Positions 44,499 through 54,280 of a DNA stretch of 64,000 nt are shown here, one piece after another. Position 1 is the first letter of the stretch, and each line of letters opens with the position of its first letter. The position numbers were made by a program, and so were the translations under genes. Under the pieces are notes generated by a model that saw nothing but the letters and a program-made list of their open reading frames with translations, searched no databases and was not told where the DNA came from. This DNA comes from CALGDE01 sp964655355 (GTDB lineage Bacteria; Cyanobacteriota; Cyanobacteriia; CACIAM-69d), in NCBI GenBank assembly GCA_964655355.1, contig CAZZMD010000007.1, positions 49,700 through 113,699 on the forward strand. The letters are read 5' to 3'.

Positions 44499-45557
44499 CT
44501 AGGGCGTGGCGGAGGGGGTGACTGGAGCCAACTCCATCCGTATCTCCGCGCGACTTGTAATGGCTTGATTAAGCTGGGCGGGGCTAAGTTTCGTGGTGGA
44601 AATCAGGTTGATCAGCCCCCCAATCGGCAGCGGATAACCCGCGTCCATTAACAAGTTGCCGTTGCCCGTTGCGCTGTAGTCCGTAAGCTCGATCGCGACG
44701 CCCGGCGTGCCGATGGTTTGGGGTTCGGCGGTTTGCTCAACGTCCATATTCACCGTGAAGCGATCGCCGTCCCGCTCCACCAATTCGTAGGTTGTCGTCT
44801 GTTCTAGGGTCAGCCCACTAGCGGTTACGGAGCCGGAAATGGACCAGCGAGCGCCCACCCCGATCGCCTCCTCCGGCAGGGGAGCCGACACCTGTTTCAT
44901 TGACTGGGAGAGGCTATCCAGCATCTGAACCAGAAATGGATTGAGATCGTCCGGGGCTTCCACCGTGGCGTTCAGGACGCGACCCCGATCATCCCCAACT
45001 AGCACCAGCTTGAGGGTTTTCAACTCCTGGAATACCTCATCAATCATGGTGCGAGCCTGCTCAGGAAAATCGGCTTCCGTCCCCAGTTCAATGCTGTCGT
45101 AGGTGATGTTGTAGGTGATCTCCCCGGCCTCATTCACGTCCACCACTTCAATCCCCAATACCATCGCCACCGACGGAAAACCGGCATTGGGAATCGCTTG
45201 CCCATCCATTTCCATCGTGACCTTCATGGTCAAATCAGCCCCGAGTTGCAATTGATTGCCCACTTCAGGGGAGAGACGCAGGGGAGTCTTGGGCCCCTGC
45301 CCTGCATCCAGTAGCACCACATCACCGGTGGTTACCGAGATCAGAGAGCTGGGCTCTGGGTTTCCTTCTGCCGCCGCCGGTTCCGGAGTTGCCGGTGCGG
45401 GCTCTGCCGTCGCTTCTCCCTCGGCGGCCTGAGCGATTTGCAGAACGGGAGTGGGGGCTGTCGTGGTGGAGTGTGACTGGGCGATCGCCGGCGTCGTCCC
45501 CAGGGCGCTCAGGGCAAGCCCCAAACAACCAGCACGAAAGCGCTTAGAAATAGACAT
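44499..45557 (-). CDS. Exported protein, DUF6263-like (tentative)
   Basis: 352 residues from the ATG at 45557 (frame open to 45590). Signal peptide FRAGCLGLALSALGTTPAIAQS, then a low-complexity Ala/Pro/Glu linker (to about residue 70) and a beta-rich body: VGNQLQLGADLTMKVTMEMDG, ITYNITYDSIELGTEADFPEQ, VGARWSISGSVTASGLTLEQTTTYELV. The pattern recalls DUF6263-type lipoproteins with a repeated beta fold, but I cannot confirm this. Predicted periplasmic. No motif of catalysis. It is convergent with nblS. Confidence 0.65.
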   Translation of the reverse strand: MSISKRFRAGCLGLALSALGTTPAIAQSHSTTTAPTPVLQIAQAAEGEATAEPAPATPEPAAAEGNPEPSSLISVTTGDVVLLDAGQGPKTPLRLSPEVGNQLQLGADLTMKVTMEMDGQAIPNAGFPSVAMVLGIEVVDVNEAGEITYNITYDSIELGTEADFPEQARTMIDEVFQELKTLKLVLVGDDRGRVLNATVEAPDDLNPFLVQMLDSLSQSMKQVSAPLPEEAIGVGARWSISGSVTASGLTLEQTTTYELVERDGDRFTVNMDVEQTAEPQTIGTPGVAIELTDYSATGNGNLLMDAGYPLPIGGLINLISTTKLSPAQLNQAITSRAEIRMELAPVTPSATP

Positions 45558-45740
45558 GACGATAAGGGTATGACGACGGTGGACAGGCAATCAGTGAATG
45601 GGGTTCCCGGCACGGCATACGGTTGCTGCCGACTCGGGAAAAAACCTAACTCACTCTAGCCTATCCCGCCTGCCATAGCCGGGCGATCGCCCTGTGCCAC
45701 GCCCGTGATTGGGCTAGGTGCCGGTTTTGCCCCAGGGCGA

Positions 45741-45766
45741 TTAGCTAGGGCAGTTAGCTAGGGCTA
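45741..45766. repeat. 13-nt tandem duplication at the end of the aminopeptidase gene
   Basis: TTAGCTAGGGCAG (45741-45753) is followed by TTAGCTAGGGCTA (45754-45766); the second copy covers the TAG stop (complement at 45764-45766) of the minus-strand M1 gene. Confidence 0.85.
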
Positions 45767-48481
45767 TTTTTTTCCGGTTGCGGCGGTCGTTTTCTTTTCC
45801 GCCTCTAACCGTTCCACGCGCGATCGCAGGGTTTGATTGAGCTGCTTGAGCTGGTCCAACTCGTCCCGCAATTGTTGCAATCCCTGGTCGGTTTTAACCT
45901 TGCCCTGAACCTGACGCACCGCCTCCTCCGCGGCCCGACGCACTCGACCATCGGCCGTGGCATCGGCAAGCCCTTGGAGTACGGCGATCGCCTTGGGGGT
46001 TTCCATGGCCCCCAGGGAACTGACCACTGCCATCTGGGTAAGGAAAAACGCTTCAGTACTCAACTGACTGAGGGCATTAAGGATGGTGTCCAATTGGCTG
46101 GCATCCTGGGCGGTGGAGATGCGGCCCAACGTTCGAATGGCCACCAGGCGTAGGGCTTGGGGTGTCCCCGCCACGGTGTAATTCAAAACTAGTTTTAGAG
46201 CCTCCGCAGAATCGTTGAGGGCGGCCACCCCTTGAATAGCCCCAATGCGAACCCGCTCATTCCAGCCAGACCGGTCTTTCAGGGCTGATTTCAGCAGCTT
46301 CAGGGCACGGCTCGTGAGGGGTTTGGGCGCCGTAACGGCCGTCGCCTTTGCCAGCTTGCCAATGCCCGATAAGGCTGCCGCTTCTACGGAATAGCTGGCG
46401 TCGCCTTTCTTGGCAATGGGTTCGATCGCCATATAAGCCTCGGGTGTTTTGAGTTTTGCGATCGCCTGCACCACCGCCAACCGCACCCGGGCATCGTCAT
46501 CCTTCAGACCGGGTTTTAAGGCCTCTAAAACCCCATCCAACGGAATTCCCGCTAGCGCTTTTGCGACTTCCACCCGAACACCCCAGAACGGCTCAGCCAC
46601 TAAACTTTCAGCCAAGGCGGTTAAGGCTTCCAGGGATCCCTTCTGGGCGATCGCCCCTGCCGCCGTCACCCGACCCAACACATCGGGATCATGGTTTAAC
46701 TGCGCTTTCAATTCGGCGAGGGGATACTCCAGCGTCACCGTTTTCAGCCAATGATTCCCCACATCAAAGCTGACAAAATCCGGTTTCGCCGGCAGGGGAA
46801 TATAAAAACTTTGCTGGCGATCGCTCACCCGTACGGTCATCGAATTCACCGTCACCGTCGGCTTTGCTGGTTTCTTGCTCTTCTTCTTGCCTTTGCTCGA
46901 TTCTCCGTCCCCATCGGTTACCGTGCCAAAGCCGATGGGAATTTTTAAGTCGAATAGATTGGTGCGATCATTATCATCCTCAGCTTGGGTTTGGGTGATC
47001 GTGACCTTGGCTAAGTTGCTGTCCCCATCCCACTGATACGCCACCTTGTAATCGGGATGCCCTCCCCGGAATACATATTGATCAAACAAAAATTCCAGGT
47101 TGCGACCGGTGCTTTCCTCGATCGCCCGCAATAGGTCCACCGTCTCCACACAGCCATGGGCATGGGTATTTACAAAATATTGAATCGCCCGCCAGAAAAG
47201 CTCATCCCCCAGCTCCGCGCGGATCATGTGGTAGACACAGCCCCCCTTCTCGTAAATATGGCAATCGTAAAGCTCGATCGCCTCCCGATACACATGGGTG
47301 ACCATGGGGCGTCGATATCGTCCCCGATCTTCCGCCAAGTAGCTGCGCGCTTCCCCTAAGCGGTAATAGGCCGCATCGTCCGCACTGCGGGTATGCTCCA
47401 ACCACAGCACCTCGCTATAGGTGGCCATCCCCTCCTTCACCCACGCTTGGGACCAGTGTTTTATGACGAGCAAATCCCCAAACCACTGGTGGGTTAACTC
47501 GTGGACCACCAAACTTTCGCAGCGGTAGTCGTCGATCGCCGCCCGCTCATCCAACACACAGCGATCGGTCAACAACGTCGCCGACGTATTCTCCATCCCC
47601 CCAAAAATAAAATCCGCCACACATACCTGGGCATACTTCGGAAACGGATACTCATAGCCAAAAATATCGCTGAGATAGGTCAACATTTCCGGCGTCCGGC
47701 CCATGGTCAACCGCAACCCATCCTTGTGCTCCGGAATGCCGTAATAGGTCACCGGTTTACCGCGCCACTCATCCGCCTCCACAATAAATTCGCCCGCCGC
47801 CAGGGTAATCAAATAGCTGGGATGCACCTCCGACTGCTTCCAATGGAATGTCGACCACTTGCCCTTGGTCTGCTTCTTCGCCAACTCCCCATTGGAAATT
47901 GCCGTCATCCCCTTCGGCACTTTGACCCGCAACTCCGACGTCGCCAACTGACCGGGATAGTCAAAACAGGGGAACCAATACCGAGAATCTTCATCCTCTC
48001 CCTGGGTCCAGGCCTGCACCGGCTTATCGGGATAATCCTCCGTCGGCCCCACAAAATACAAACCCCGCTGGGGCTGATCCACGTGGTAGGCGATCGCCAC
48101 ATCCACCGGCGTACCGACGGCAAGGGGCGCTGCTAAATCCGCCACATTCACCGTCAACTGATTGCCATCGTAAATATAGGTCGCATCACTGTCTGCAACC
48201 TGCACTGACTCAATGGTCAGATCCACCGCATCCAACACTAAAGTGGTTAACCCATCCCGCACTGGCGTTAGGGTAATGGTGCAAGCCCCCCCAAAGGATT
48301 GCTTGGCAAAATCTAGCGCCAAATCCAAAGCAATATGATTTACCTGTCCTGGGCGATCGGGACGGTAGTGGGGCTTTGCACCCGGTAACTCAAACTTCCG
48401 TCGTCCCTGTCCATCCTGTAGTAGAGCATTCCCTTGACCGTGTGCAGAAAAGTAAGCGGTGCCAGAGGAAAAACCGGACAT
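45764..48481 (-). CDS. M1 family zinc aminopeptidase with C-terminal HEAT repeats
   Basis: 905 residues from the ATG at 48481, chosen as it precedes FSAHGQGN and the family-typical KFELPGAKPHYRPDRPGQV; in-frame ATG at 48493 and TTG/GTG up to 48574 exist. Zinc site HELTH at 327-331 with the third ligand Glu350; the exopeptidase substrate motif is GGMEN, as usual for G(A/G)MEN. N-terminal beta domain, thermolysin-like centre, then a HEAT-repeat region (about 560-830: GRVTAAGAIAQKGSLEALTAL, VRLAVVQAIAKLKTPEA) and a coiled coil at the end. It removes N-terminal residues from peptides. No signal peptide is seen. Confidence 0.92.
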   Translation of the reverse strand: MSGFSSGTAYFSAHGQGNALLQDGQGRRKFELPGAKPHYRPDRPGQVNHIALDLALDFAKQSFGGACTITLTPVRDGLTTLVLDAVDLTIESVQVADSDATYIYDGNQLTVNVADLAAPLAVGTPVDVAIAYHVDQPQRGLYFVGPTEDYPDKPVQAWTQGEDEDSRYWFPCFDYPGQLATSELRVKVPKGMTAISNGELAKKQTKGKWSTFHWKQSEVHPSYLITLAAGEFIVEADEWRGKPVTYYGIPEHKDGLRLTMGRTPEMLTYLSDIFGYEYPFPKYAQVCVADFIFGGMENTSATLLTDRCVLDERAAIDDYRCESLVVHELTHQWFGDLLVIKHWSQAWVKEGMATYSEVLWLEHTRSADDAAYYRLGEARSYLAEDRGRYRRPMVTHVYREAIELYDCHIYEKGGCVYHMIRAELGDELFWRAIQYFVNTHAHGCVETVDLLRAIEESTGRNLEFLFDQYVFRGGHPDYKVAYQWDGDSNLAKVTITQTQAEDDNDRTNLFDLKIPIGFGTVTDGDGESSKGKKKSKKPAKPTVTVNSMTVRVSDRQQSFYIPLPAKPDFVSFDVGNHWLKTVTLEYPLAELKAQLNHDPDVLGRVTAAGAIAQKGSLEALTALAESLVAEPFWGVRVEVAKALAGIPLDGVLEALKPGLKDDDARVRLAVVQAIAKLKTPEAYMAIEPIAKKGDASYSVEAAALSGIGKLAKATAVTAPKPLTSRALKLLKSALKDRSGWNERVRIGAIQGVAALNDSAEALKLVLNYTVAGTPQALRLVAIRTLGRISTAQDASQLDTILNALSQLSTEAFFLTQMAVVSSLGAMETPKAIAVLQGLADATADGRVRRAAEEAVRQVQGKVKTDQGLQQLRDELDQLKQLNQTLRSRVERLEAEKKTTAATGKK

Positions 48482-48717
48482 AGTACCAACCATTAACGCG
48501 CATAATCCCCATAGACTAGCGTGTTTACGGCCATTCTTGCCTTCAGAAACGGCGTGATGGGCCGACGGCACCAAGGCCCAGCGCGATCGCCAGCTTTCCG
48601 GGGTAACTTCCGTTCAGAATGCCAGTCAGCCCCCATAGAAAAGGCTCACTTTGAGTGTAGAGAGTGCTAAACGTCTAAACGTGCAAGCTATCTAAATGGC
48701 AGCCGGGTCGCAATGGA

Positions 48718-49689
48718 CTAAAAATATTTAACAGAGTCTGGCGTGGCAGGGTTTGAAAAATCATTTTCTTTCTTCAAAAGCAACCCAATTCCATTATTCA
48801 TGAAAGCTTTTCTGCCAGGATTTTTGTCTTGGATTTTCCTAAGTAAATTTTCTGGGACAGGGTCTGTAACAGGATAGGTTAGGCAAATATCAACCGGTAT
48901 GAAAGGCGATTTCTCGATGAAGTAGAGGTAATCCTCCGTAAAGTACCGATTAATGTGGGGAGAATCGTAGATGTAATAAACAATTTCGTCGACCGTCTCC
49001 CCATCAATAGACTGTTTGAGAAGGTACTCTCGCATTTCTATACGATTGAAAAGGAGATGCCCCCAAACTGGAATATGAGACGCGACAGACTCGCTCACAT
49101 CTCCACTCTTCGTAGTGATGGGGGGGAGATGGTGTCCGTTGAAGGATGACCAAATCGGAGCGAACATGGCGAATAACATCCCTCCGGGCTTAAGCACTTG
49201 GTACATTTTTGCTAGTGCCGCAGGGAAGCGAACAATATGTTCGAAAGCAGCAATAGAAAACACAACATCGTAGGTATTGTTGTGTTCATCCCCCAGGTCC
49301 TCAATATTCATGATGGCGTGGGTGAAACTCTCAGGAAATTTTGAATCTTCGCTGAAGCGATGAATTTGATTGCCCTTTTCCAGTTCGGCATCGTAGCCTT
49401 CGGACTCTAGGGCAAACCACTCGCGACAGCCCAGAACCTCAATGGTTAACTCGGGAGGCATACACCCCCCCACTTCCAGAACCTTCTTGTCACTCAAGTT
49501 GAGGGACTCATGGCATACTAATAGGTTTGGGGTGTGATAACTAAGTCCGTATTTCTGGTGTAAGTGATAGATTTTATCTAAGTCCAGGACTTTTCCGAGC
49601 CGCTCTCTTTCAGCACTAGTGGCGTGGCCATGATGATACTTATCAATGAGCGCTTGGAGTATGGAGTTACTTGGGTCTATTACTATCAT
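48718..49689 (-). CDS. Class I SAM-dependent methyltransferase
   Basis: 323 residues. The SAM-binding Rossmann core is visible: KKVLEVGGCMPPELTIEVLG (motif I), then EDLGDEHNNTYDVVFSIAAFEHIVRFPAALAKMYQVLKPGGMLFAMFAPI (motifs II-III). N-terminal ~60 residues are helical; the C-terminal third resembles no family I know. The fold and FEHI-like signature suggest a small-molecule or sugar methyltransferase of the Methyltransf_11/31 type. The gene is AT-richer than its neighbours and has no HIP1 site, suggesting transfer. ATG at 49689. Confidence 0.82.
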   Translation of the reverse strand: MIVIDPSNSILQALIDKYHHGHATSAERERLGKVLDLDKIYHLHQKYGLSYHTPNLLVCHESLNLSDKKVLEVGGCMPPELTIEVLGCREWFALESEGYDAELEKGNQIHRFSEDSKFPESFTHAIMNIEDLGDEHNNTYDVVFSIAAFEHIVRFPAALAKMYQVLKPGGMLFAMFAPIWSSFNGHHLPPITTKSGDVSESVASHIPVWGHLLFNRIEMREYLLKQSIDGETVDEIVYYIYDSPHINRYFTEDYLYFIEKSPFIPVDICLTYPVTDPVPENLLRKIQDKNPGRKAFMNNGIGLLLKKENDFSNPATPDSVKYF

Positions 49690-49752
49690 TGTCTTTGGAG
49701 CTGGGAGGGCGGGGCTGCTTGGGCAGAGGCAGTCGCTTTGCAGAACAATAAT

Positions 49753-50643
49753 CTATTTTTGGCATTGCCAAGCAAGTTTCGCGGCACCGATGCGGCCGGC
49801 TTGGTTGCCCAGGGTGGCGGGTAAGATTTGTAGGCCTTCACGGGAGCTGGGTAGAACACGGGTCTCGAATTCTGCGGTGAGGCTAGGGGAGAAGAGATCT
49901 AGGCTGGCGCTGATGCCGCCGCCAATCACGATCGCCTCGGGGGTCAAAACATAAACTAAGCTCGCGAGTCCGGCGGCCAGTTCCCGGCCATATTGTTCCC
50001 AAAAGGCGATCGCCTGGGGATCTCCATTTTTAGCTAGTTCTGCTAATTCATGGGGTTCTTTGCCGGTGCGGCGGCGCACAGCCTGCACGGAAACATGCTG
50101 CTCTAAGGAGCCTTGGTTACCGCTATTGCAGGGATGTCCTTCGGGATTTAGGGTGATTAGCCCCAGCTCTGCACCGGTGCCATGGCGACCGACAAATAAT
50201 TCGCCGTTCAGGATGACGGCTCCACCGACACCGGTGCCCAGGGTGAGCATGATGGAGTCCTGGAAGTCGCGAGCTGCCCCTAACCAGGCTTCCCCTAAGC
50301 CGGCACAGTTGGCGTCGTTTGCGAGGATGACGGGACGCCCGGTTTTGTCCTCCAGCCGGTCCGCGAGGGGGACATCTTTCCAGCCCGCGAGGTTGATGGC
50401 AACGCGGGCAATACGGCCGGTGGCATCGGCGGGGCCGGGGGTTCCGACCCCGATCGCGATCGCTTCCCCTTGGGGATCGATCTGGTTGACCGCGATCGCC
50501 ATGGCATCCACCACCGCTTCCGGTGTGGAGGGCTGGGGGGTTGACACGGTTAATTCAGCTAGGGCGGTGCCATCTTCGGTGAATCGTCCGAGTTTGATCG
50601 CGGTGCCCCCGAGGTCGATTCCAATTACCGATGGCGATGGCAT
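49753..50643 (-). CDS. ROK family sugar kinase (glucokinase-like), degenerate zinc motif
   Basis: 296 residues. The ROK fold is complete: IGIDLGGTAIKLGRF (phosphate loop 1), IGVGTPGPADATGRI, ILANDANCAGLGEAWLG with the catalytic Asp, and LTLGTGVGGAVILNGELF. It would phosphorylate glucose or a related sugar with ATP. The ROK zinc motif, CxCGxxGCxE in typical members, is here CNSGNQGSLE: only the first Cys and the Glu are kept, so zinc binding is doubtful, as in some cyanobacterial members. The His before it (EGHPCN) is present. SLH gene downstream on the same strand. Confidence 0.85.
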   Translation of the reverse strand: MPSPSVIGIDLGGTAIKLGRFTEDGTALAELTVSTPQPSTPEAVVDAMAIAVNQIDPQGEAIAIGVGTPGPADATGRIARVAINLAGWKDVPLADRLEDKTGRPVILANDANCAGLGEAWLGAARDFQDSIMLTLGTGVGGAVILNGELFVGRHGTGAELGLITLNPEGHPCNSGNQGSLEQHVSVQAVRRRTGKEPHELAELAKNGDPQAIAFWEQYGRELAAGLASLVYVLTPEAIVIGGGISASLDLFSPSLTAEFETRVLPSSREGLQILPATLGNQAGRIGAAKLAWQCQK

Positions 50644-50709
50644 GGTCTTGTATCTGGGGTGGGTGGAAATGGGGTTGAGGTCTGGCTCCGGAGGTGGGTT
50701 TAGGTAGGT

Positions 50710-51897
50710 TTATTGCCCCAGGATATGGGGGGAGCTAACTTCGCCCACTTTGTTTTCGCTGGTGAGGGCTTGGTAGACAATGGCGGCAATATCGGCTCGG
50801 GTGGCGGTGGTTTGTAGATCCAGGGTGTTGCCGTTGGGGTTGGCAACCAGCTTATTTTCCACCGCTGCGGTAATGGCGGGGCGGGCCCAGTCGGGCACTT
50901 GGTCGCCGTCGGGGAATTGCCCCAGCACCGTATCGGGAGCCCCTGAGGGGGTGAGCTTGAGCCCGGCCACAAAGGTCAGCAATGCTTCGAGGCGGGAAAT
51001 GGGCTTTTCTGGGCTGAAGGTGCCGTCAGGATAGCCTTTCATAAATTCGATTTGTACCGTTTTGGCGATCGCTTCGGTGCCCCAGAAGTCGCTGGCCACA
51101 TCGCTGAAGGATTTTGCCGCGACGGTGCCTTGGCGATCGCTATAGGTCTGGGAAACCACCGCTGCAATCTGGGCGCGGGTCACGGGTTCATCGGGTTTGA
51201 AGGTGTTGTCAGGAAAGCCTTCAATGAGGCCGAGCTGGGTGACCTGATTGACGAAGGGGGCGGCCCAATGGTCGTCTGGCACATCTGCGAAGGCCTGGGG
51301 CGCTGGCGACGGGGAGGGCAGGGGCGTTTCCGAGGTCGTAATGCCATCTTCTGCGGGGGGCGGCGGGGTTAAGTCGCCGACGCCGCGATCGCCGGTTGTG
51401 TCCCCAGTTGCGCCGTCTTCGGCGGCACCTGGGGCATCGGTTCCAGTCTGACCGTCAGCCCCAGCCGCGCCCTGATCGGACGCTCCATCGCCGCCGAGGA
51501 AATCCCCCCCCGACAGCCCAAATCGGTTGGCGATCGCCACATCGGGACCGCCATCGTCACCAGTCTCAGACTCAGATCCTTGGTCGGCGCGATCGCCCCC
51601 CAGCCCCAATCCAAAGCCGCCTTGATTACCGCCAGTGCCGTCGAATTCTTGGGAGCGATCGCCCTCAAGGGCGCTGGGATCAGAGCCTCCCCCTAGGGCT
51701 GCAACCCAACGGCTAACGGGAAAGCGATCGCGTCCCAAGACCCACCAAAAAATCCCCAGCACCGCCAGCAGGGCCAGGACCACCGCCCACCATTCATCGG
51801 GGTCATTACGGCGACGACCAGAGGTCGGGGGCATCTCCTCCATCTCCTCAATGGGATCAGGGGAATTCGAAGGATCAGAGGGGGCGGAACTGGACAC
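50710..51897 (-). CDS. SLH-domain protein with N-terminal membrane anchor
   Basis: 395 residues. One membrane helix near the N-terminus (WWAVVLALLAVLGIFWWVLG, about 36-55) follows a short acidic segment. Next comes a low-complexity Gly/Asp-rich linker (about 75-190), then three SLH repeats (about 200-390: FADVPDDHWAAPFVNQVTQL, SFSDVASDFWGTEAIAKTVQ and the third near VPDWARPAITAAVENKL). SLH repeats bind cell-wall polymers, so this protein likely tethers the membrane to peptidoglycan. The repeat GxPDxTFxPExPxxR is intact in the first two. ROK gene downstream with 66 bp. Confidence 0.87.
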   Translation of the reverse strand: MSSSAPSDPSNSPDPIEEMEEMPPTSGRRRNDPDEWWAVVLALLAVLGIFWWVLGRDRFPVSRWVAALGGGSDPSALEGDRSQEFDGTGGNQGGFGLGLGGDRADQGSESETGDDGGPDVAIANRFGLSGGDFLGGDGASDQGAAGADGQTGTDAPGAAEDGATGDTTGDRGVGDLTPPPPAEDGITTSETPLPSPSPAPQAFADVPDDHWAAPFVNQVTQLGLIEGFPDNTFKPDEPVTRAQIAAVVSQTYSDRQGTVAAKSFSDVASDFWGTEAIAKTVQIEFMKGYPDGTFSPEKPISRLEALLTFVAGLKLTPSGAPDTVLGQFPDGDQVPDWARPAITAAVENKLVANPNGNTLDLQTTATRADIAAIVYQALTSENKVGEVSSPHILGQ

Positions 51898-52026
51898 GAC
51901 GCACTCTCCACAGCAAAGACCCCATTACTTTAACCCCGCGACCCAAAACCCGTAACCCGCTTTCCTGGGACGGTAGCGTTCGTTAACAAATCGCGTCTTT
52001 GCTCCTCAGTCCTATTTCTGATGGAC

Positions 52027-52617
52027 CTATTTCTGTACCTGCTCCACTTCAATATTCACTTCATTCAAGGTGCGGCGACGCAACTCCACGGACTCTGATC
52101 GCGGCAACAAATTAAACACTTCCCGCAGGCGATCGTCCACGGTCTCAAAGGGCACCTGACCGACTTCATCCAAAACCACCTTGCCCGACCCATCAATCAC
52201 CACCGTCTGGGGAATCAATCCCTTGTAATAGAACGCAGGCTCTGCGGGATCATTCGAGCCTGCCGGGGGCAACGCATCCACCAATACCGGGATAAAGTCC
52301 GCAGCTTTTCCGTAGAAGGCTTGCAGTTGGGAGACGGTGCCGGAGAATTTCTTACAGTCAGCGCTGTCATCCACATAAAAGAACAAAATAGAAGGCCGCT
52401 CCCGCTCCATGGACTGCGCTAAGGTCACCCGCGGCGGTACCAGGGACCCATTGCCGGCATAGAGGGCGAAGATATTGCCGTCAAACCGATCATCCGTCAG
52501 GGCCGCCTGCGTCGGATTGGGATTGGCAAACCAGGTTGTTACGGCCAGGGCGATCGCCACCAGCGCCAGGGTCCAAGCCTGAAGGGTCCGAGTCCGAAAG
52601 CCACCCATTGCCCGCAT
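52027..52617 (-). CDS. Thylakoid membrane photosystem I accumulation factor-like protein
   Basis: 196 residues from the ATG at 52617, chosen because GGAAGAG stands 6-12 bases upstream; a GTG at 52623 is possible. An N-terminal membrane or signal segment (LQAWTLALVAIALAVTTWFA) precedes a thioredoxin-like domain without CxxC: LYAGNGSLVPPRVTLAQSM, PSILFFYVDDSADCKKFSGT, IPQTVVIDGSGKVVLDEVGQ, NLLPRSESVELRRR. This matches a cyanobacterial family annotated as needed for photosystem I accumulation; only the family assignment is known, not the mechanism. A direct repeat (CCTATTTCTG) covers its stop codon. Confidence 0.88.
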   Translation of the reverse strand: MRAMGGFRTRTLQAWTLALVAIALAVTTWFANPNPTQAALTDDRFDGNIFALYAGNGSLVPPRVTLAQSMERERPSILFFYVDDSADCKKFSGTVSQLQAFYGKAADFIPVLVDALPPAGSNDPAEPAFYYKGLIPQTVVIDGSGKVVLDEVGQVPFETVDDRLREVFNLLPRSESVELRRRTLNEVNIEVEQVQK

Positions 52618-52749
52618 GTCCACTCTTCCAACTACGCTTTTGTCTTTTGGTTCCTAGGCAGTCTAGCGACAAATGGGAATGCTTGATTGGGAGAAGTTGA
52701 TTGGTAGGATAATTGCTACAGAACGTTAAGGAATTTGGGGACGCAACGC

Positions 52750-53442
52750 TTGTCTAAGCTCAATCGTTTCAAACAGGGCTTGAAAAATGATCTGATCGCC
52801 GGCCTGCTGGTGGCGATCCCATTAGCCACGACCATTTGGCTCACGATTACCTTGGGGCAGAACGCCATCGAGATGGTGACCCGTATTCCCAAGCGGCTCA
52901 ATCCCTTCTCTCAATTCAATCTCGATCCGTTGCTCGTGAGTTTTCTGGATCTGTTGATTGGGATATTTGTCCCCTTGGCCGCAATTCTGCTGTTGGGGCT
53001 GATGGCGCGAAATATTGCCGGGCAGTGGTTGCTCAACAATGGGGAGCGGGTGGTTAGGGGGATTCCCTTCGTGGGCAGCTTCTATAAGACCCTGAAGCAG
53101 CTTCTGGAAACGTTGCTTCAGGATTCCAGCCAGCGGTTTCGGCGGGTGGTGTTGTTGGAATATCCCCGGCAGGGGCTCTGGACCCTGGGATTTGTCACGG
53201 GCCAAGCGGTGCCTGAGGTGCAATCGTCCTTTGACCAGGACATGCTGAGTGTGTTTTTGCCCACCACCCCTAATCCCACCTCCGGGTGGTATTGTGTCAT
53301 TCCGGCAACGGATGTGATTGAGCTGTCCCTATCCGTTGAGGATGCGTTCAAAATTTTGGTGTCGGGCGGCATTGTGTCCCCCAGTCGCGATGGGGCGATC
53401 GCCCGAGTGGGTGCGTCAACCCGTGCCATCCCCGGAAAGTAG
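52750..53442 (+). CDS. DUF502 membrane protein
   Basis: 230 residues from a TTG at 52750 with GGGGA about 9 bases upstream; another TTG at 52735 is in frame, and no ATG exists. Two membrane helices (IAGLLVAIPLATTIWLTITL, then FLDLLIGIFVPLAAILLLGLMA) flank the region with RIPKRLNPF, then a soluble part with RVVRGIPFVGSFYKTLKQLLETLL and RRVVLLEYPRQGLWTLGF. This is DUF502, related to plant COV proteins that affect vascular patterning; the bacterial role is unknown. It is divergent from the PSI factor gene and followed by nusB. Confidence 0.85.
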   Translation: MSKLNRFKQGLKNDLIAGLLVAIPLATTIWLTITLGQNAIEMVTRIPKRLNPFSQFNLDPLLVSFLDLLIGIFVPLAAILLLGLMARNIAGQWLLNNGERVVRGIPFVGSFYKTLKQLLETLLQDSSQRFRRVVLLEYPRQGLWTLGFVTGQAVPEVQSSFDQDMLSVFLPTTPNPTSGWYCVIPATDVIELSLSVEDAFKILVSGGIVSPSRDGAIARVGASTRAIPGK

Positions 53443-53565
53443 TTTTATTTGATTTTTGTTTGGTCGTTTTCGATCTCTATAGACTGCTGCCTCCGTTTCC
53501 GGCCGCTTAGTTTCCCTAGTTGCCCCCCTTTACCTGCCCTGTCCTGCTGCCCCTGAGCCCCTGTC

Positions 53566-54222
53566 ATGCAAACCCGTCGCATCGCCCGAGAACTCGCCCT
53601 CCTAAGCATCAGTCAACTGTCGTCCAAGATGGAAAAGGAGCGCGATCGCGACCTGTCGGATATTCTGGCGTCGGCGGTTAAAACCCTTCAGGCGGAAGCG
53701 AAGGAATTGCTTGAAACGGCCGGGGGAAATTTGCAGCGGGGCAATGATCGCCTGAATAAGACGGAATTGTTAGAAGACAGCATTCAGATTGGGGATTCCA
53801 AAAAGGCGATCGCCCTGGTGCGGGATGCCATGGAGCAAACCCAGGCGGCCATTGAACGGGTGGCGATGGCGATCGATTTTCCGGCGCTGCTGCAATCGGC
53901 GGAGCAGCCGGAGTTACGGGCGTTTGCCCTGGAGCTAATCGAAGCGGTGATGCAGCATCGGGATGATGTGGACGAGTTTCTGGATAGCGTGATGGACGAT
54001 TGGCATATGAGTCGTCTGGCGCGCATTGATGCGGATATTTTGCGGCTGGCGACGGTGGAATTACGGTATATCGGTACGCCGGATCGGGTGGCCATTAATG
54101 AAGCGGTGGAATTGGCGAAACGCTACAGCGATGAGGATAGCTATCGGTTTGTGAATGGGGTATTGCGCCGGGTCGTGGATAGCCAGAGAAAGGCAAAAAG
54201 AGCTGAGCAGAAAAACCGCTAA
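53566..54222 (+). CDS. nusB: Transcription antitermination factor NusB
   Basis: 218 residues. An all-alpha NusB fold, longer than the ~140 residues of E. coli because of a cyanobacterial insert (about 40-110). Marks are RRIARELALLSISQLS at the start and, in the C-terminal half, ARIDADILRLATVELRY, VAINEAVELAKRYSDEDSYRFVNGVLRRV. With NusE (S10) it binds boxA in rRNA leaders and prevents premature termination. ftsY follows by 58 bp on the same strand, a conserved cyanobacterial arrangement. Confidence 0.93.
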   Translation: MQTRRIARELALLSISQLSSKMEKERDRDLSDILASAVKTLQAEAKELLETAGGNLQRGNDRLNKTELLEDSIQIGDSKKAIALVRDAMEQTQAAIERVAMAIDFPALLQSAEQPELRAFALELIEAVMQHRDDVDEFLDSVMDDWHMSRLARIDADILRLATVELRYIGTPDRVAINEAVELAKRYSDEDSYRFVNGVLRRVVDSQRKAKRAEQKNR

Positions 54223-54280
54223 GATGCCCTTGGCTGCCCCCTTTGTCCGCTGTTAATCGTCCTCTGCCCCCCATTTCCCC

